DNA of 47,740 bases from Halobacteriales archaeon QS_1_68_17 (GCA_003021105.1 PXRG01000012.1:1-47740); one strand, 5' to 3'; positions 33,014-41,513 are shown, counted from the first letter of the stretch. The notes: generated from the sequence alone by a model not told the origin. Numbers and translations are program-made.

Positions 33014-33322
33014 TTACTCGCTGCCGGCGATCTCCATAAACGTCGCATGGCCGTCCTGATCTAGGTTGATCCGATACCCTTCATAGGAGAACTGGATGAC
33101 TGCTTGTGCCTTTGGGTCGGGTGGGTCAGAAAACAACGTCTGAATGAGGTGGTCTATCGTATCGTACACAGGCGGCAGGTCGGTACTATCCCGGCCTTCA
33201 AGTTCTGCGATTACCTCTGCCACAATGACTTCCGGATCCTCTTGGTCTACATCAAATTCCCAATGAGTCGCTGCCATCTCGTCTTCATCGCCGTGCTCAC
33301 TCCCCTTTCTGCTCATACGCAA
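33014..33322 (-). CDS. HalOD1 (halobacterial output domain) protein
   Basis: 102 residues. The core EVIAELEGRDSTDLPPVYDTIDHLIQTLFSDP, followed by VIQFSYEGYRINLDQDGHATF, matches the HalOD1 pattern: a helix, LPPLYDxID, and a beta pair with FxYEGYxVxV. HalOD1 domains occur as stand-alone proteins or on response regulators in haloarchaea and are thought to be signalling outputs. The length is typical for stand-alone copies. It lies between tpiA and a transposase remnant, with low-GC flanks. Confidence 0.8.
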   Translation of the reverse strand: MRMSRKGSEHGDEDEMAATHWEFDVDQEDPEVIVAEVIAELEGRDSTDLPPVYDTIDHLIQTLFSDPPDPKAQAVIQFSYEGYRINLDQDGHATFMEIAGSE

Positions 33323-33386
33323 TATTGCTGTCCCGATAACTTAGTTGTTAACTTCGCTTTATTGAAAATGCGGTACTGGAAGCGGA

Positions 33387-34010
33387 TCATAGCGTTTTAG
33401 CGAGTTTCTTGAGATTGTGAAGTGCGAACAAGAGAACGATCTCACGGAACTGGCGGTACCAGAAACGCGAACGCAGGGCGGAGTCCTGCGTTCGCTTGGT
33501 CGTTGAGTAAGACGTTTCCGCCATCCATCGCTGCGTGTAGCCGTTCTCGCGGATGAGTACGTTGTTCGCAGCCGCCATCGGTGTCGAACCGCGGTAGTGA
33601 ACGAGATAGTCGATATCCAGTGCAGCGATCTCGTATTCGGTGTGCCAGTCCTGGAAGCCGTTGTCGGTGGCGACGGACCGCAGGTCGTCCGCGTTTCGGC
33701 GGACGACCCGCGGTCCAGCCTTCGTGTCGTGTTCGCGCTCGATACAGCAGTGGACATCCAGCACCGCCAGTGGCTCTGTATCGGTCAATGTCGTCGCTTT
33801 GATCGTCTTGACGCTTCGGTCACATCGCTGGAGATAGTACTGCGAGGCCTGGTTACGTTCGAAGAAGGTGCTGTCGAGTGCGACGTGGCCAGACTGGCGG
33901 AGTTGCTGCGCTGAAACGCGCAGCAACGCCCGCCAGACGTACATCTCGTACCGATCCAGGGAGTGATAGAACGTGTGACGTGGTGTACACCTGGCCTCGA
34001 AAATCCCCTG
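33387..34010 (-). pseudogene. IS5-family transposase, N-terminally truncated
   Basis: About 200 C-terminal residues of an IS5-group haloarchaeal transposase: HVALDSTFFERNQAS (first catalytic Asp), RSVATDNGFQDW (second Asp) and QRWMAETSYSTTKR (Glu), then FWYRQFREIVLLFALHNLKK. The first 80-90 residues are gone; upstream of about 34010 the ORF reads unrelated sequence linked to a tnpB right end. All three DDE residues remain, but without the N-terminus and one IS end the element should be immobile. GCTTTATTGAAAATG next to the stop may be its right terminus. Confidence 0.78.
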
Positions 34011-34152
34011 CTCACTTCCGGGATGGCGTGTGAGAGTCCACCGAGAATTACAAATAGCCGGATGCGCCGGTCGCCGCGGACGGCGACCGGCAGAGTCCAC
34101 GCCTCGCCCATGCATGGGGGACAGGACGGCAACCCGCGAAGCCCTCGCGGGA

Positions 34153-34214
34153 GAAAGCCCCGCCCTCAAGGACCGAGCGGCTTTGCCGCGAGGGAGTAGG
34201 GCGGGGTAGTTTAC
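34153..34214 (+). other. Orphan IS200/IS605 (TnpB) right-end-like hairpin 3
   Basis: GAAAGCCCCGCCCTCAAGGA to GAGTAGGGCGGGGTAGTTTAC. CCCCGCCCT pairs perfectly with AGGGCGGGG. The plus-strand frame reads ESPALKDRA, like the TnpB C-terminus GSPTLNERTA. An 11-bp-arm palindrome (GCCGGTCGCCG) lies at about 34073-34097. The end TTTAC overlaps the stop codon of MBF1. No tnpB body is left. Confidence 0.55.
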
Positions 34215-34762
34215 GAGTCCTTGCGTTTGACCACGTCCCCGAGCGTGTACTCGCCGTCGGTCGATCCCCCTTCCCACTCGGTCTCGTCGACGCTGCCGCC
34301 CTCGCCGAGGTCGACGTCGAGGGCGCGTTCGAGTTTCCGTTGCATCCGGTCGCTCGGGAGGACGTCGCCGCGTTCGAGTTTGCGGATCAGGCTGGCCTTC
34401 TCGTTGAGTTGCTTGGCCAGTTCCTCCTGGCTGAGCCCGCGGGACTCCCGGCCGTTCCGGATGCGGTCGTCGTAGTCCTGGGCGAGTTCGTCCATCTCGT
34501 CGAACATGTCCTGGCCCCCCGATCCGCCGCCGGAACTACCCGAACTACGGCTCCGGGAGCTTCCGCCCCCCGAACTACCGGAGCCGGTGTTCGTGCCGGT
34601 CGAACTGCTCGTGGAGTACTTCGTGGACGTACTCGAGGAGTCCTCGGTGGTGACCTCCGTCCCGAACTCCGTGCAGTTGTCGCAGACGTCCAGTTCGGCA
34701 CCCTCGACTTTGATCGTGTTCGGCGAAGACGTATCGGCCCCGCACATCTCACACTGGACCAT
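34211..34762 (-). CDS. Multiprotein bridging factor 1 (aMBF1) with long Ser/Gly linker
   Basis: 183 residues. A zinc ribbon is at the N-terminus (Cys4, Cys7, Cys27, Cys30), then a roughly 45-residue linker made mainly of Ser, Gly and Thr, then a cro-type helix-turn-helix (IRNGRESRGLSQEELAKQLN and RKLERGDVLPS) and an acidic tail. aMBF1 is a conserved archaeal protein associated with transcription and the ribosome. The stop codon TAA is directly at the edge of a TnpB right-end remnant, so the 3' flank was replaced without losing the gene. Confidence 0.92.
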   Translation of the reverse strand: MVQCEMCGADTSSPNTIKVEGAELDVCDNCTEFGTEVTTEDSSSTSTKYSTSSSTGTNTGSGSSGGGSSRSRSSGSSGGGSGGQDMFDEMDELAQDYDDRIRNGRESRGLSQEELAKQLNEKASLIRKLERGDVLPSDRMQRKLERALDVDLGEGGSVDETEWEGGSTDGEYTLGDVVKRKDS

Positions 34763-34813
34763 ACCCCGAGTTTGCCACGCGGTCCCATAAATTACACGAC
34801 GGGGCCTGCGCTT

Positions 34814-35425
34814 TCAGGCCGTCAGCGCCCGGTAGGCGTAGTAGAACCGCTGGATGGCGGTGACGTGTCCCACGACCGCGAAGACCGCGAGCAACCACCC
34901 GACGACCGTCATCCCCCGGATCGGCCCCGGAAAGACCGCCGCGAGCGTCGCGCCGACGCCCATCAGCGCCAGGCGGTCGGCCCGGCCCACCAGTCCGCCG
35001 TACACCCGGTCGAGGTCGACCGCCTGGGCCTGCGTTCCCAGGTAGGAGGTCATCACCACGCCGGTCACGGCCGCGAACCCGAGCGCGTACCTGCCGACGC
35101 CCGCCGACAGCCCCGCCAGGAGCGCGATGTCGGCGTACCTGTCGAGGACGTGGTCGAGGAAGTCGCCGGCCCGGGACTCGACGTCGAGCCGCCGGGCGAG
35201 TGCGCCGTCGATCAGGTCGAGCCAGCCGTTGACGAACACCAGCACCGCCCCGGCGACGTACCAGACGGGGTCGGTCCCGGCGAGGACGAACGTCCCGCCC
35301 GCCAGGAGCGCCACCCCGATTGCAAGCACGGAGACCGCGTTCGGGGTCAGCCCCAGCCGGACCGACAGGTCGACGAACGGCTCGAGCCCCTTGTTTGCGA
35401 CGGGGCGGAGCCGGTCGAGCGTCAT
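34814..35425 (-). CDS. CDP-alcohol phosphatidyltransferase family membrane enzyme
   Basis: 203 residues with about six hydrophobic segments. The signature is present: DLIDGALARR, then GDFLDHVLD, giving the D-x2-D-G-x2-A-R and G-x3-D-x3-D metal sites. Such enzymes condense CDP-archaeol or CDP-inositol donors with an alcohol during polar lipid synthesis. Some haloarchaeal members are archaetidylinositol- or glycerolphosphate synthases; the substrate is not decided here. The ATG overlaps the previous stop (ATGA), at the end of the hisC operon. Confidence 0.88.
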   Translation of the reverse strand: MTLDRLRPVANKGLEPFVDLSVRLGLTPNAVSVLAIGVALLAGGTFVLAGTDPVWYVAGAVLVFVNGWLDLIDGALARRLDVESRAGDFLDHVLDRYADIALLAGLSAGVGRYALGFAAVTGVVMTSYLGTQAQAVDLDRVYGGLVGRADRLALMGVGATLAAVFPGPIRGMTVVGWLLAVFAVVGHVTAIQRFYYAYRALTA

Positions 35426-35928
35426 AGGTACTCCAGGAAGGACACCTCCCCGGCCGAGGGGTCGCGCTCGCCCGCGAGGACGGCCTCGATCTCGGCTGCA
35501 ACCCCGGCCGGCGCGCGGTCCGTGGCGTCGATCTCGTAGACGGCGGACGTCCCGTGGCGTTCGACCGCCTCGGAGAGCAACAGGTCCAGCGCCTCGCTCT
35601 CGGCGTTCTCGGCCGCTTTCGCCGCGGGTTCCCCCCGCTCGCGGAGGCGTCGCTCCAGTTCCTCGGGGTGGCACCGCAACACGACCACCCTGTCGACGTC
35701 GAGTTCGTGGGCGAGGTGCCCCTCGATCAGCACGCCGCTCCGGTCGCCCAGCCACTCCCGGACGGCCGCCAGGTCCGCGATCGCGGAGTCGCGTTGGTCG
35801 TCGTAGCCGCCCGTGAGCCCCTCCTCGCGGATGACGTCGTTGAGGTGGACCACGTGGAGGTCGGTCTCGACGCGGCCGACCGCGGTGGTCTTGCCGGTCC
35901 CGGGAGTGCCGGTGACGGCAACCCTCAC
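35422..35928 (-). CDS. Adenylate kinase 6 (Fap7/AK6)-like NTPase
   Basis: 168 residues from a GTG start. P-loop GTPGTGKTT is at 7-15, followed by HLNDVIREEGL, EGHLAHEL and a CHPEELERRLRERGEP segment, the pattern of archaeal AK6/Fap7 nucleotide kinases involved in ribosomal small-subunit maturation. The GTG overlaps the hisC stop by 4 bases (GTGA) and its own stop overlaps the next ATG. The ORF extends far upstream of the GTG, but that is the antisense-free shifted frame of hisC. Confidence 0.88.
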   Translation of the reverse strand: MRVAVTGTPGTGKTTAVGRVETDLHVVHLNDVIREEGLTGGYDDQRDSAIADLAAVREWLGDRSGVLIEGHLAHELDVDRVVVLRCHPEELERRLRERGEPAAKAAENAESEALDLLLSEAVERHGTSAVYEIDATDRAPAGVAAEIEAVLAGERDPSAGEVSFLEYL

Positions 35929-36998
35929 GGCCCCAGCACCTCGTTTACCGTCTCGACGGCCCGCCGCGTCTCCTCGCGCGTGCCACAGGAGATCCGCACG
36001 CAGTCGGACAGGCCGAAACTGGAACAGTCCCGGACGATGACGCCCCGCTTTTTCGTGGCCGTCGCCAGCGCGGCCGCGTCGCCGACCTCCGCGAGCACGA
36101 AGTTCCCGCCGCTCTCCCAGGTCCGGGCGTCGAGTCCGTCCCGCATGTACTCCCGGCCCCAGCGTGCGACTTCGACCGTCTCCGCGACGTGGGCTTCGTC
36201 GTCCAGCGCCGCGATGCCGGCGCGGCAGGCGACCTCGCTCGCGGCGAACGGGGTATTGATCCGGGCGTACGCGTCTGCCCACGCGCCGGGGACCAGCGCG
36301 TACCCCAGGCGGACGCCCGCGAGTCCGTGCGACTTCGAGAACGTCCGGAGGACGGCCACGTCGTCCCGGTCGTCGAGCAGGGTCCGCGCGCTCGGTGCCT
36401 CGGTGAACCGGCCGTAGGCCTCGTCGACGAGCACCAGCGTCTCCTCGCCGGTGCCCGCGGCCAGCGCGCGGATCTCGTCGATCGGCATCTCGCTCCCGGT
36501 CGGGTTGTGCGGGGTCGTCACGTAGACGATCCGCTCGCCGTCGCAGTGGTCCAGGATACCCCGGGCGGTCTGTTCGAAGTCGTCGGCCTTCCGGAGCGGG
36601 TACGATCGAACGACGCCGTGGTGGTACCGGGCGCTCATCGGGTAGTACGCGAACCCGGGATCCGGCACGAGGACCGCGTCGCCCGGGTCGAGCACGGCCC
36701 GGGCGAGGTAATCGAGCGCGCCGTCGCCGCCGTTGGCGAGCCACACCTGTTCGGGATCGACGTCCCACCGGTCGGCCAGCGCCGCGACGAGGTCGGCGTG
36801 GGAGGCCTTCGGGTAGGAGTGGATGCGCTCGGCGGCCTCCCGGATGGCCGCGACGGCCGCGGGGCTGGGCCCGAGTGGGTTCTCGTTCGAGGAGAGTTTC
36901 ACCAGGTCGTCGGGGTCGACGCCGAGTTCGCGGGCGACTTCCTCGATCCCCCCGCCCGCGCGGTAGACGGTGTGCGAGGAGAGATCCCGTGGATGCAT
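35925..36998 (-). CDS. hisC: Histidinol-phosphate aminotransferase
   Basis: 357 residues, fold type I PLP enzyme. N-terminal HTVYRAGGG, KLSSNENPLGPSP, NGGDGALDYL, VTTPHNPTG, VDEAYGRF and the PLP Lys222 in FSKSHGLAGVRLGY are all present. It transaminates imidazole acetol phosphate in histidine synthesis. The ATG at 36998 gives the family start (MHPRDLSSHTV). It leads a three-gene operon in which each stop overlaps the next start. Confidence 0.94.
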   Translation of the reverse strand: MHPRDLSSHTVYRAGGGIEEVARELGVDPDDLVKLSSNENPLGPSPAAVAAIREAAERIHSYPKASHADLVAALADRWDVDPEQVWLANGGDGALDYLARAVLDPGDAVLVPDPGFAYYPMSARYHHGVVRSYPLRKADDFEQTARGILDHCDGERIVYVTTPHNPTGSEMPIDEIRALAAGTGEETLVLVDEAYGRFTEAPSARTLLDDRDDVAVLRTFSKSHGLAGVRLGYALVPGAWADAYARINTPFAASEVACRAGIAALDDEAHVAETVEVARWGREYMRDGLDARTWESGGNFVLAEVGDAAALATATKKRGVIVRDCSSFGLSDCVRISCGTREETRRAVETVNEVLGP

Positions 36999-37167
36999 GG
37001 ATGAGGGAAACGGCCGGCGAGTCTTAAGCGTGCCCACACGTGCCAGATCCGGCCACCCAAACGGGCGGGCGCGGTTTGGCTACCTGACCCCGGACCGAGC
37101 GACAGTCACGACTGGCGCGAGCGTATTTGAGGCTGGCCCGCGACACGTACCGCTGGAGGGGTGTCCA

Positions 37168-37548
37168 CTGCGACGACGAACCCTGATCGGCGTCGTCCTC
37201 GGTCTGCTCGTCGTGGTCTCGCTCGCGGTCGGCGGGTTCGTCTGGAACACGAACCGCCTCCGCGAGACGACCGCGGAGTACACCTACGACTACCGGGTCG
37301 TGGTGTCGGTCAACGGGACGCTGACCGACGCGACGCTGTACCTGCCGTTGCCGACCGCGGACGGGGAGTCGCCCGTCGGGCGAGCGGTCGTCGCCGGCGG
37401 CCCGAACGTCTCGCGTCCCGACCGCTGGACGTACGACGTCGTCGACACCCGATACGGCCCGATGTTGGCGATCAGCGCCGCGGAGGTGAACCGATGCAGA
37501 CCGACATCACGCTCGTCACCTACAGGACCGAAGGCATCACGAACATAA
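37168..37548 (+). pseudogene. Damaged haloarchaeal membrane-anchored hypothetical protein
   Basis: The frame reads RRRTLIGVVLGLLVVVSLAV, one N-terminal helix, then an extracytoplasmic beta-rich domain (VVVSVNGTLTDATLYLPLPT, then WTYDVVDTRYGPMLAISAAEV). Similar haloarchaeal proteins are longer. Here it runs off after AAEV into the GYD gene. The start is also odd: a ribosome-binding-like GGAGGGG at 37155-37161 precedes a CTG (37168), not ATG or GTG. Probably truncated at its 3' end by a deletion. Function unknown. Confidence 0.5.
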
Positions 37549-37789
37549 AGAGAGCCCCGAGCGCCTCGAACGGGCCAAGGAGGTCACCAGATCCTACGAC
37601 GGGGAGTACAAGGCCTTCTGCCTGACGGTTGGGCAGTACGACGCGGTCTACGTCGCCGAGTTCCCGGACGACGAGGCCGCGGCGGGGGCGATCATGACCG
37701 CCGCGCAGAGTGGGGCCATCGAGACGGAGACGCTGAAGACCTTCCCCGAGGACCAGTACCGGGAGATTGTCAACGACCTGACCCGATAG
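37494..37789 (+). pseudogene. GYD-domain protein gene with a one-base frameshift
   Basis: ATG at 37494, preceded by a strong Shine-Dalgarno GGAGGTGA (37482-37489), starts MQTDITLVTYRTEGITNI. The frame then breaks near 37545; one base appears to be missing. In the other frame it continues ESPERLERAKEVTRSYDGEY to ETLKTFPEDQYREIVNDLTR with a TAG at 37787. Together they match a full GYD-domain protein (about 98 residues, dimeric ferredoxin-like fold). It is either a recent pseudogene or a sequencing error. Confidence 0.72.
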
Positions 37790-37928
37790 TGGCTGCCGTG
37801 CCGATTTCCCGCGTCGACCGCGGTACGTAACGCGGTCGATCCGGGAACGGCTTCCAGCAATCACCGCGACCCCGGCGGCCGCGACGGCAAGTCACATTCT
37901 TCAAGAGGGAGGCTTCCGGACCACCGGT

Positions 37929-38378
37929 ATGGCCGTCGCTGACGCCGCGAGTTACGCGATCCACGTCCTGTTTGCCGCCGCGTGGACCGGGAGCGTGTTG
38001 TTCATGACCTACGCCGTGTTGCCGACCGCCCGTACGGGCGACATCGGGGTCGACCCGCTGGCGAACATCACCAGCAGGCTGTCGGTGCTCTCGCGGACGA
38101 GCGCCCTCCTGTTGTTGCTGACCGGCGGGCACCTGGCGGCGACGCGCTACGGCGGCGGGGCGCTCACCGGGACGACGAGGGGCTACCTCGTGATCGCCAT
38201 GCTGGTGCTGTGGTTCCTGTTGATCGGCCTCGTCGAGGTGGGTACCAGCCGCATCGGGGACGGCATCGACGAGCGGAAGGTCCGGACGCCCGCCGAGAAC
38301 GCCCGCCCGCTGTTCCTGGCGGCATCCGTGGTCGCGTTGCTGTTGCTCGTCGATGCCGGGATCATCCTCGGCCTATAG
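37929..38378 (+). CDS. CopD-like four-helix membrane protein
   Basis: 149 residues with four hydrophobic helices. The opening YAIHVLFAAAWTGSVLFMTYAVLP resembles the first helix of CopD/PcoD-type membrane proteins (His and Trp near a VLFMTY). The role in copper or other transport or redox is not shown. Its stop overlaps that of the convergent GMC gene. Confidence 0.6.
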   Translation: MAVADAASYAIHVLFAAAWTGSVLFMTYAVLPTARTGDIGVDPLANITSRLSVLSRTSALLLLLTGGHLAATRYGGGALTGTTRGYLVIAMLVLWFLLIGLVEVGTSRIGDGIDERKVRTPAENARPLFLAASVVALLLLVDAGIILGL

Positions 38379-40025
38379 GTCGGCGGCCACGTGGTCGGCC
38401 GCCTTCAGCGCCAGCGCCGCGATGGTCAGCGTCGGGTTCATCGCGCCGCCGGTGACGAAGACGCTGCTCGACGCCACCGTCAGGTTCGCCACCTCGTGGG
38501 TCCGGAGCCGCGGATTCACGACGCTCTCGTCGGGGTCGGTCCCCATCCGGGTGGTGCCCATGTGGTGGAACGCGGGCCCGGTGTCCGTGGGGCCGACCGC
38601 GCCGCCGATCTCGGCCCCCATCTCGGCGAGGATGGCCCGCTGGACCGCGTTGGCGCGCTCGATGGTCCGGCGCGCCCGCGCGTCCAGCGACCACTGGATG
38701 TCGGGGACGGGGTTGCCGTGGTCGTCGGTCCGCGACGGGTCGAGGGTCACCCGGTTCTCCCGGCGCGGCCGCTGGGCGACGAGGCCGCCCACGCCGACGT
38801 GGTTGCCGTAGGCGTCCCGGAGCGAGGCCAGCAGGTCGTCGCCCCACTCGTCGGCCGACAGCGCGAGGTCGACCGGCGAGGGGCCGGCGTAGTTGAAAAA
38901 CTCCAGCTTGAACGGCGCGAGGTCGGCGTCCGACGCCGGGACCGCGACGCCGTCGGGGCCCTCGACGGCCCGGCCCGGGGCGTCGTAGAACTGGTGGGTC
39001 TCGCTGGTGAGAAAGCCGACGTGGTTCTGCCGGGTCGGCCTGTCGAGCGTCCCGAAGACGCCGGCGAACAGGTGATCCATGAAGTATCGGCCGACGAGGC
39101 CGCTCCCGTTGGCGAGACCGTCCGGGTGGTCGTCGTTCTCCGAGAGTAAAAGCAGCCGCGGCGTCTCGACGCCACCGCAGGCGACCACGAACTGCCGTGC
39201 TTCCTGCCGGTGTTCGGTCCCGTCGGGCGTCGCGTAGACCGCGGCCTCCACCCGGTCGCCACCGCGGCCGGTCGCCAGTCGCCCGACCGGCGCGCGGTCG
39301 ATCATCCTCGCGCCCTCGCGTTCGGCCTTCCGCACGTGGACGTCGGCGCTGTACTTCGCCCCCGAGGGACACACCGGCTGGCAGGTCCCGTAGCCGACGC
39401 AGGCGCTCCGGCCGTCGTAGGCCTCGGAGTTGCGGGCGTTGGGCACCGAATGCATGGCGATGCCCAGGCGCTCGCAGGCCGGGGCGAACAGCGAGTCGCT
39501 GTGCGACGGCGGGAACGGGGGCAGCGGGAACGGCTCCTCGCGGGGCGGTCCGAAAGGATTGTCGTCGCTCCCGGCGACGCCGAGTGCCTCCTCGGCCGCA
39601 ACGTAGTACGGCCGCAGGTCGTCGTAGTCGACGGGCCAGTCGGCGTCCCCCTCGCCCCTGCTGGCCCGCCGGAAGTCAGACTCGTGGAGGCGCATCACCA
39701 TCCCCTGCCAGTGGAGGGTCGACCCGCCGACGCCTTTCACGCGGGCGGCGTTCAGCGGGTAGAACCGCTCGCCGGAGGAACTGAACGCGTCGCGCTCGCC
39801 CCCGCCGTCCCAGACCGACCGGGCGTCCCCCGGCCGGATTGCCCGCTCCATCCTGTCGGTCCGGCTGTCGGGGTCGAACCGCGGACCGGCCTCCAGCACC
39901 ACCACGTTGTACCCGCGGGAGGCGAGGCGGTGGGCGACGAGCGCGCCGGCCGGTCCCGAACCGATCACGCAGGCGTCCGCGCGGGGCGAGGGCGTCCGGT
40001 CGGGACTCCCGCGGCCCCCGTTCAT
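38373..40025 (-). CDS. GMC-family FAD oxidoreductase (gluconate-2-dehydrogenase large-subunit type)
   Basis: 550 residues. FAD-binding CVIGSGPAGALVAHRLASRG near residue 20, VKGVGGSTLHWQGMVMRL, a Cys-containing CVGYGTCQPVCPSGAK segment, and the C-terminal GMC domain with HHMGTTRMG and GGAMNPTLTIAALALKAAD. It should oxidise a sugar or other alcohol with electrons going to the membrane chain. Its ATG overlaps the stop of the Tat-exported small subunit (ATGA). The large subunit has no signal of its own, so it is likely exported piggyback with the small one. An iron-type operator lies upstream of the pair. Confidence 0.88.
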   Translation of the reverse strand: MNGGRGSPDRTPSPRADACVIGSGPAGALVAHRLASRGYNVVVLEAGPRFDPDSRTDRMERAIRPGDARSVWDGGGERDAFSSSGERFYPLNAARVKGVGGSTLHWQGMVMRLHESDFRRASRGEGDADWPVDYDDLRPYYVAAEEALGVAGSDDNPFGPPREEPFPLPPFPPSHSDSLFAPACERLGIAMHSVPNARNSEAYDGRSACVGYGTCQPVCPSGAKYSADVHVRKAEREGARMIDRAPVGRLATGRGGDRVEAAVYATPDGTEHRQEARQFVVACGGVETPRLLLLSENDDHPDGLANGSGLVGRYFMDHLFAGVFGTLDRPTRQNHVGFLTSETHQFYDAPGRAVEGPDGVAVPASDADLAPFKLEFFNYAGPSPVDLALSADEWGDDLLASLRDAYGNHVGVGGLVAQRPRRENRVTLDPSRTDDHGNPVPDIQWSLDARARRTIERANAVQRAILAEMGAEIGGAVGPTDTGPAFHHMGTTRMGTDPDESVVNPRLRTHEVANLTVASSSVFVTGGAMNPTLTIAALALKAADHVAADL

Positions 40026-40612
40026 CCGTCCGGACCCCGGCGGTAACTCTCGATTCCGCCGGAGTGGCCCTGGGGGTTCTCGATGCCGACGAGGCGGCCG
40101 CCGGTCGGCGAACTGTACAGCGCGAACAGCAGGTCGTTGACGAGGTAGTACCGGACCCGCTCGGCGGCAGTGCCGTCCCTGGCCGGTTCGGCGGTCCGCG
40201 TGCCGACGAGCGAGAGCGCCTCCTCCCGGAGTTCGGGGTCGAGGTCGCGGAACCGCTCGGCGTCGAACGAGATGACCACGTGGGCGTCGAGGTCCGCGAC
40301 GGCTTCCCGCGCTCCCCGTCGGTGTTCCGGGTCGGCTTCCAGGCGGCGGCGGGCGAACGTCTCGACGAACTCGCGGACGCCGTCCACCGCCGAGGGATAC
40401 ACGACGCCGGCGACGGCGACCAGCGTCTCGACGACGGCCGCCGTCGACGGGAGGTCCGGCTGTTCGGACCTCGACTGGTTCGGCTGTCCGCTCTCCGACC
40501 GCCCTGGACCGTCCGCATCGGCCCGCTCGCGGGCCAGCGCGGCCGCTCCGCCGCTGCCGAGGATACCGGCCCCCGCCAGCGCAGCGAGCGCGTCACGGCG
40601 GGTTAGCTCCAT
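40022..40612 (-). CDS. Tat-exported small subunit, gluconate-2-dehydrogenase subunit 3-like
   Basis: 196 residues. N-terminal TRRDALAALAGAGILGSG is a Tat signal with a hydrophobic segment. The mature part, with VVETLVAVAGVVYPSAVDGV and the YYLVNDLLFALYSSPTGGRL region, fits gluconate-2-dehydrogenase subunit 3. It would carry the FAD subunit across the membrane and hold it there. Overlapping stop/start couples the two genes. Confidence 0.85.
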   Translation of the reverse strand: MELTRRDALAALAGAGILGSGGAAALARERADADGPGRSESGQPNQSRSEQPDLPSTAAVVETLVAVAGVVYPSAVDGVREFVETFARRRLEADPEHRRGAREAVADLDAHVVISFDAERFRDLDPELREEALSLVGTRTAEPARDGTAAERVRYYLVNDLLFALYSSPTGGRLVGIENPQGHSGGIESYRRGPDG

Positions 40613-40623
40613 GCTGACCGGGA

Positions 40624-40644
40624 TTAGGCGAACCTAAACTTAGG
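40624..40644 (-). promoter_or_regulatory. Iron-type operator upstream of the GMC dehydrogenase operon
   Basis: TTAGGCGAACCTAA (40624-40637) is a perfect TTAGG-N4-CCTAA site. A third half-site follows, giving CCTAAACTTAGG (40633-40644). The first site is 11 bp before the ATG at 40612, similar in position to the sites at 1502 and 5762. It overlaps the stop codon of the FAH gene. Confidence 0.65.
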
Positions 40645-41425
40645 CGTTTCCATCGGGGACCCGGACATCGTTCCGGAGCGTGCCGACGCCTTCGACCTCG
40701 ATTTCGACCTCGTCGCCGTCCCGGAGGGGGCTGACGCCCGCCGGCGTGCCGGTCGAGACGACGTCGCCCGGCTGGAGGGTCAGGTAGGTAGTGATCTCGG
40801 CGATCAACTCCGGGACGGGGAAGATGAGCCGGTCGATCGTCGAGGACTGGCGCGTTTCGCCGTTGACCCGCGCCTCGACGGTGGCGTCGTCGGGGACCTC
40901 GTCGGGCGTCGCCAGCACCGGTCCGACGGGGGCGGCGTCGTCGAATGCCTTCCCGCGGACCCAGTTCTGTTCGATCCGCTGGTCGTCCCGGTTCGAGAGG
41001 TCGTTGAGGCAGGTGTACCCCGCGATCACGTCCGCGGCCTCGCCGGCGTCGACGTGCCGGCAGCGCCGCCCGATCACGACCGCGAGTTCCGCCTCGTGGT
41101 CGACGCGCTCCTTGTCGGCCGGGAGCGTGACCGTCGCGCCGTGACTCGTGACCGTGTTGGGGGGTTTGAGGAACAGTTTCGGCCGGTCCGGCACCTCGGA
41201 GTCGGTCTCGGCGGCGTGATCCGCGTAGTTGAGGCCGATACAGACGATCTTGGACGGGTCGCAAGGTGGCAGTATCTCGACCTCGTCGGGCGAGAACGCG
41301 TCCTCGACGAACGACACCCGGCCGTCCGGGCCGGCAGTTGCCGTCACGAGCGGTTCGCCGTCGCGGGTCGTCCATCGGCCGCCACGGACTTCGCCGTCAG
41401 GGTCGCGGAAGCGCACGCGTTTCAT
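40640..41425 (-). CDS. Fumarylacetoacetate hydrolase (FAH) family protein
   Basis: 261 residues. IVCIGLNYADHAAE, KPPNTVTSHGA, DHEAELAVVIGR (metal-binding Glu pair), CLNDLSNRD and VSTGTPAGVSPLRDGD are the family blocks in order. Members act as hydrolases, decarboxylases or hydratases on 2-oxo or 3-oxo acids; the substrate is unknown here. The start at 41425 (MKRVRFRDPDG) is supported by a TATA-like CTTATG about 28 bp upstream. It ends inside the operator of the GMC operon. Confidence 0.9.
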   Translation of the reverse strand: MKRVRFRDPDGEVRGGRWTTRDGEPLVTATAGPDGRVSFVEDAFSPDEVEILPPCDPSKIVCIGLNYADHAAETDSEVPDRPKLFLKPPNTVTSHGATVTLPADKERVDHEAELAVVIGRRCRHVDAGEAADVIAGYTCLNDLSNRDDQRIEQNWVRGKAFDDAAPVGPVLATPDEVPDDATVEARVNGETRQSSTIDRLIFPVPELIAEITTYLTLQPGDVVSTGTPAGVSPLRDGDEVEIEVEGVGTLRNDVRVPDGNA

Positions 41426-41513
41426 GCCACCGGGAACAGCCCGTTCACTCATAAGGGTTGTCTGTGCCCGGCGGGCACGCCAGCCTCTTGTACCCTCCTG
41501 CCGGAGGACGAAT

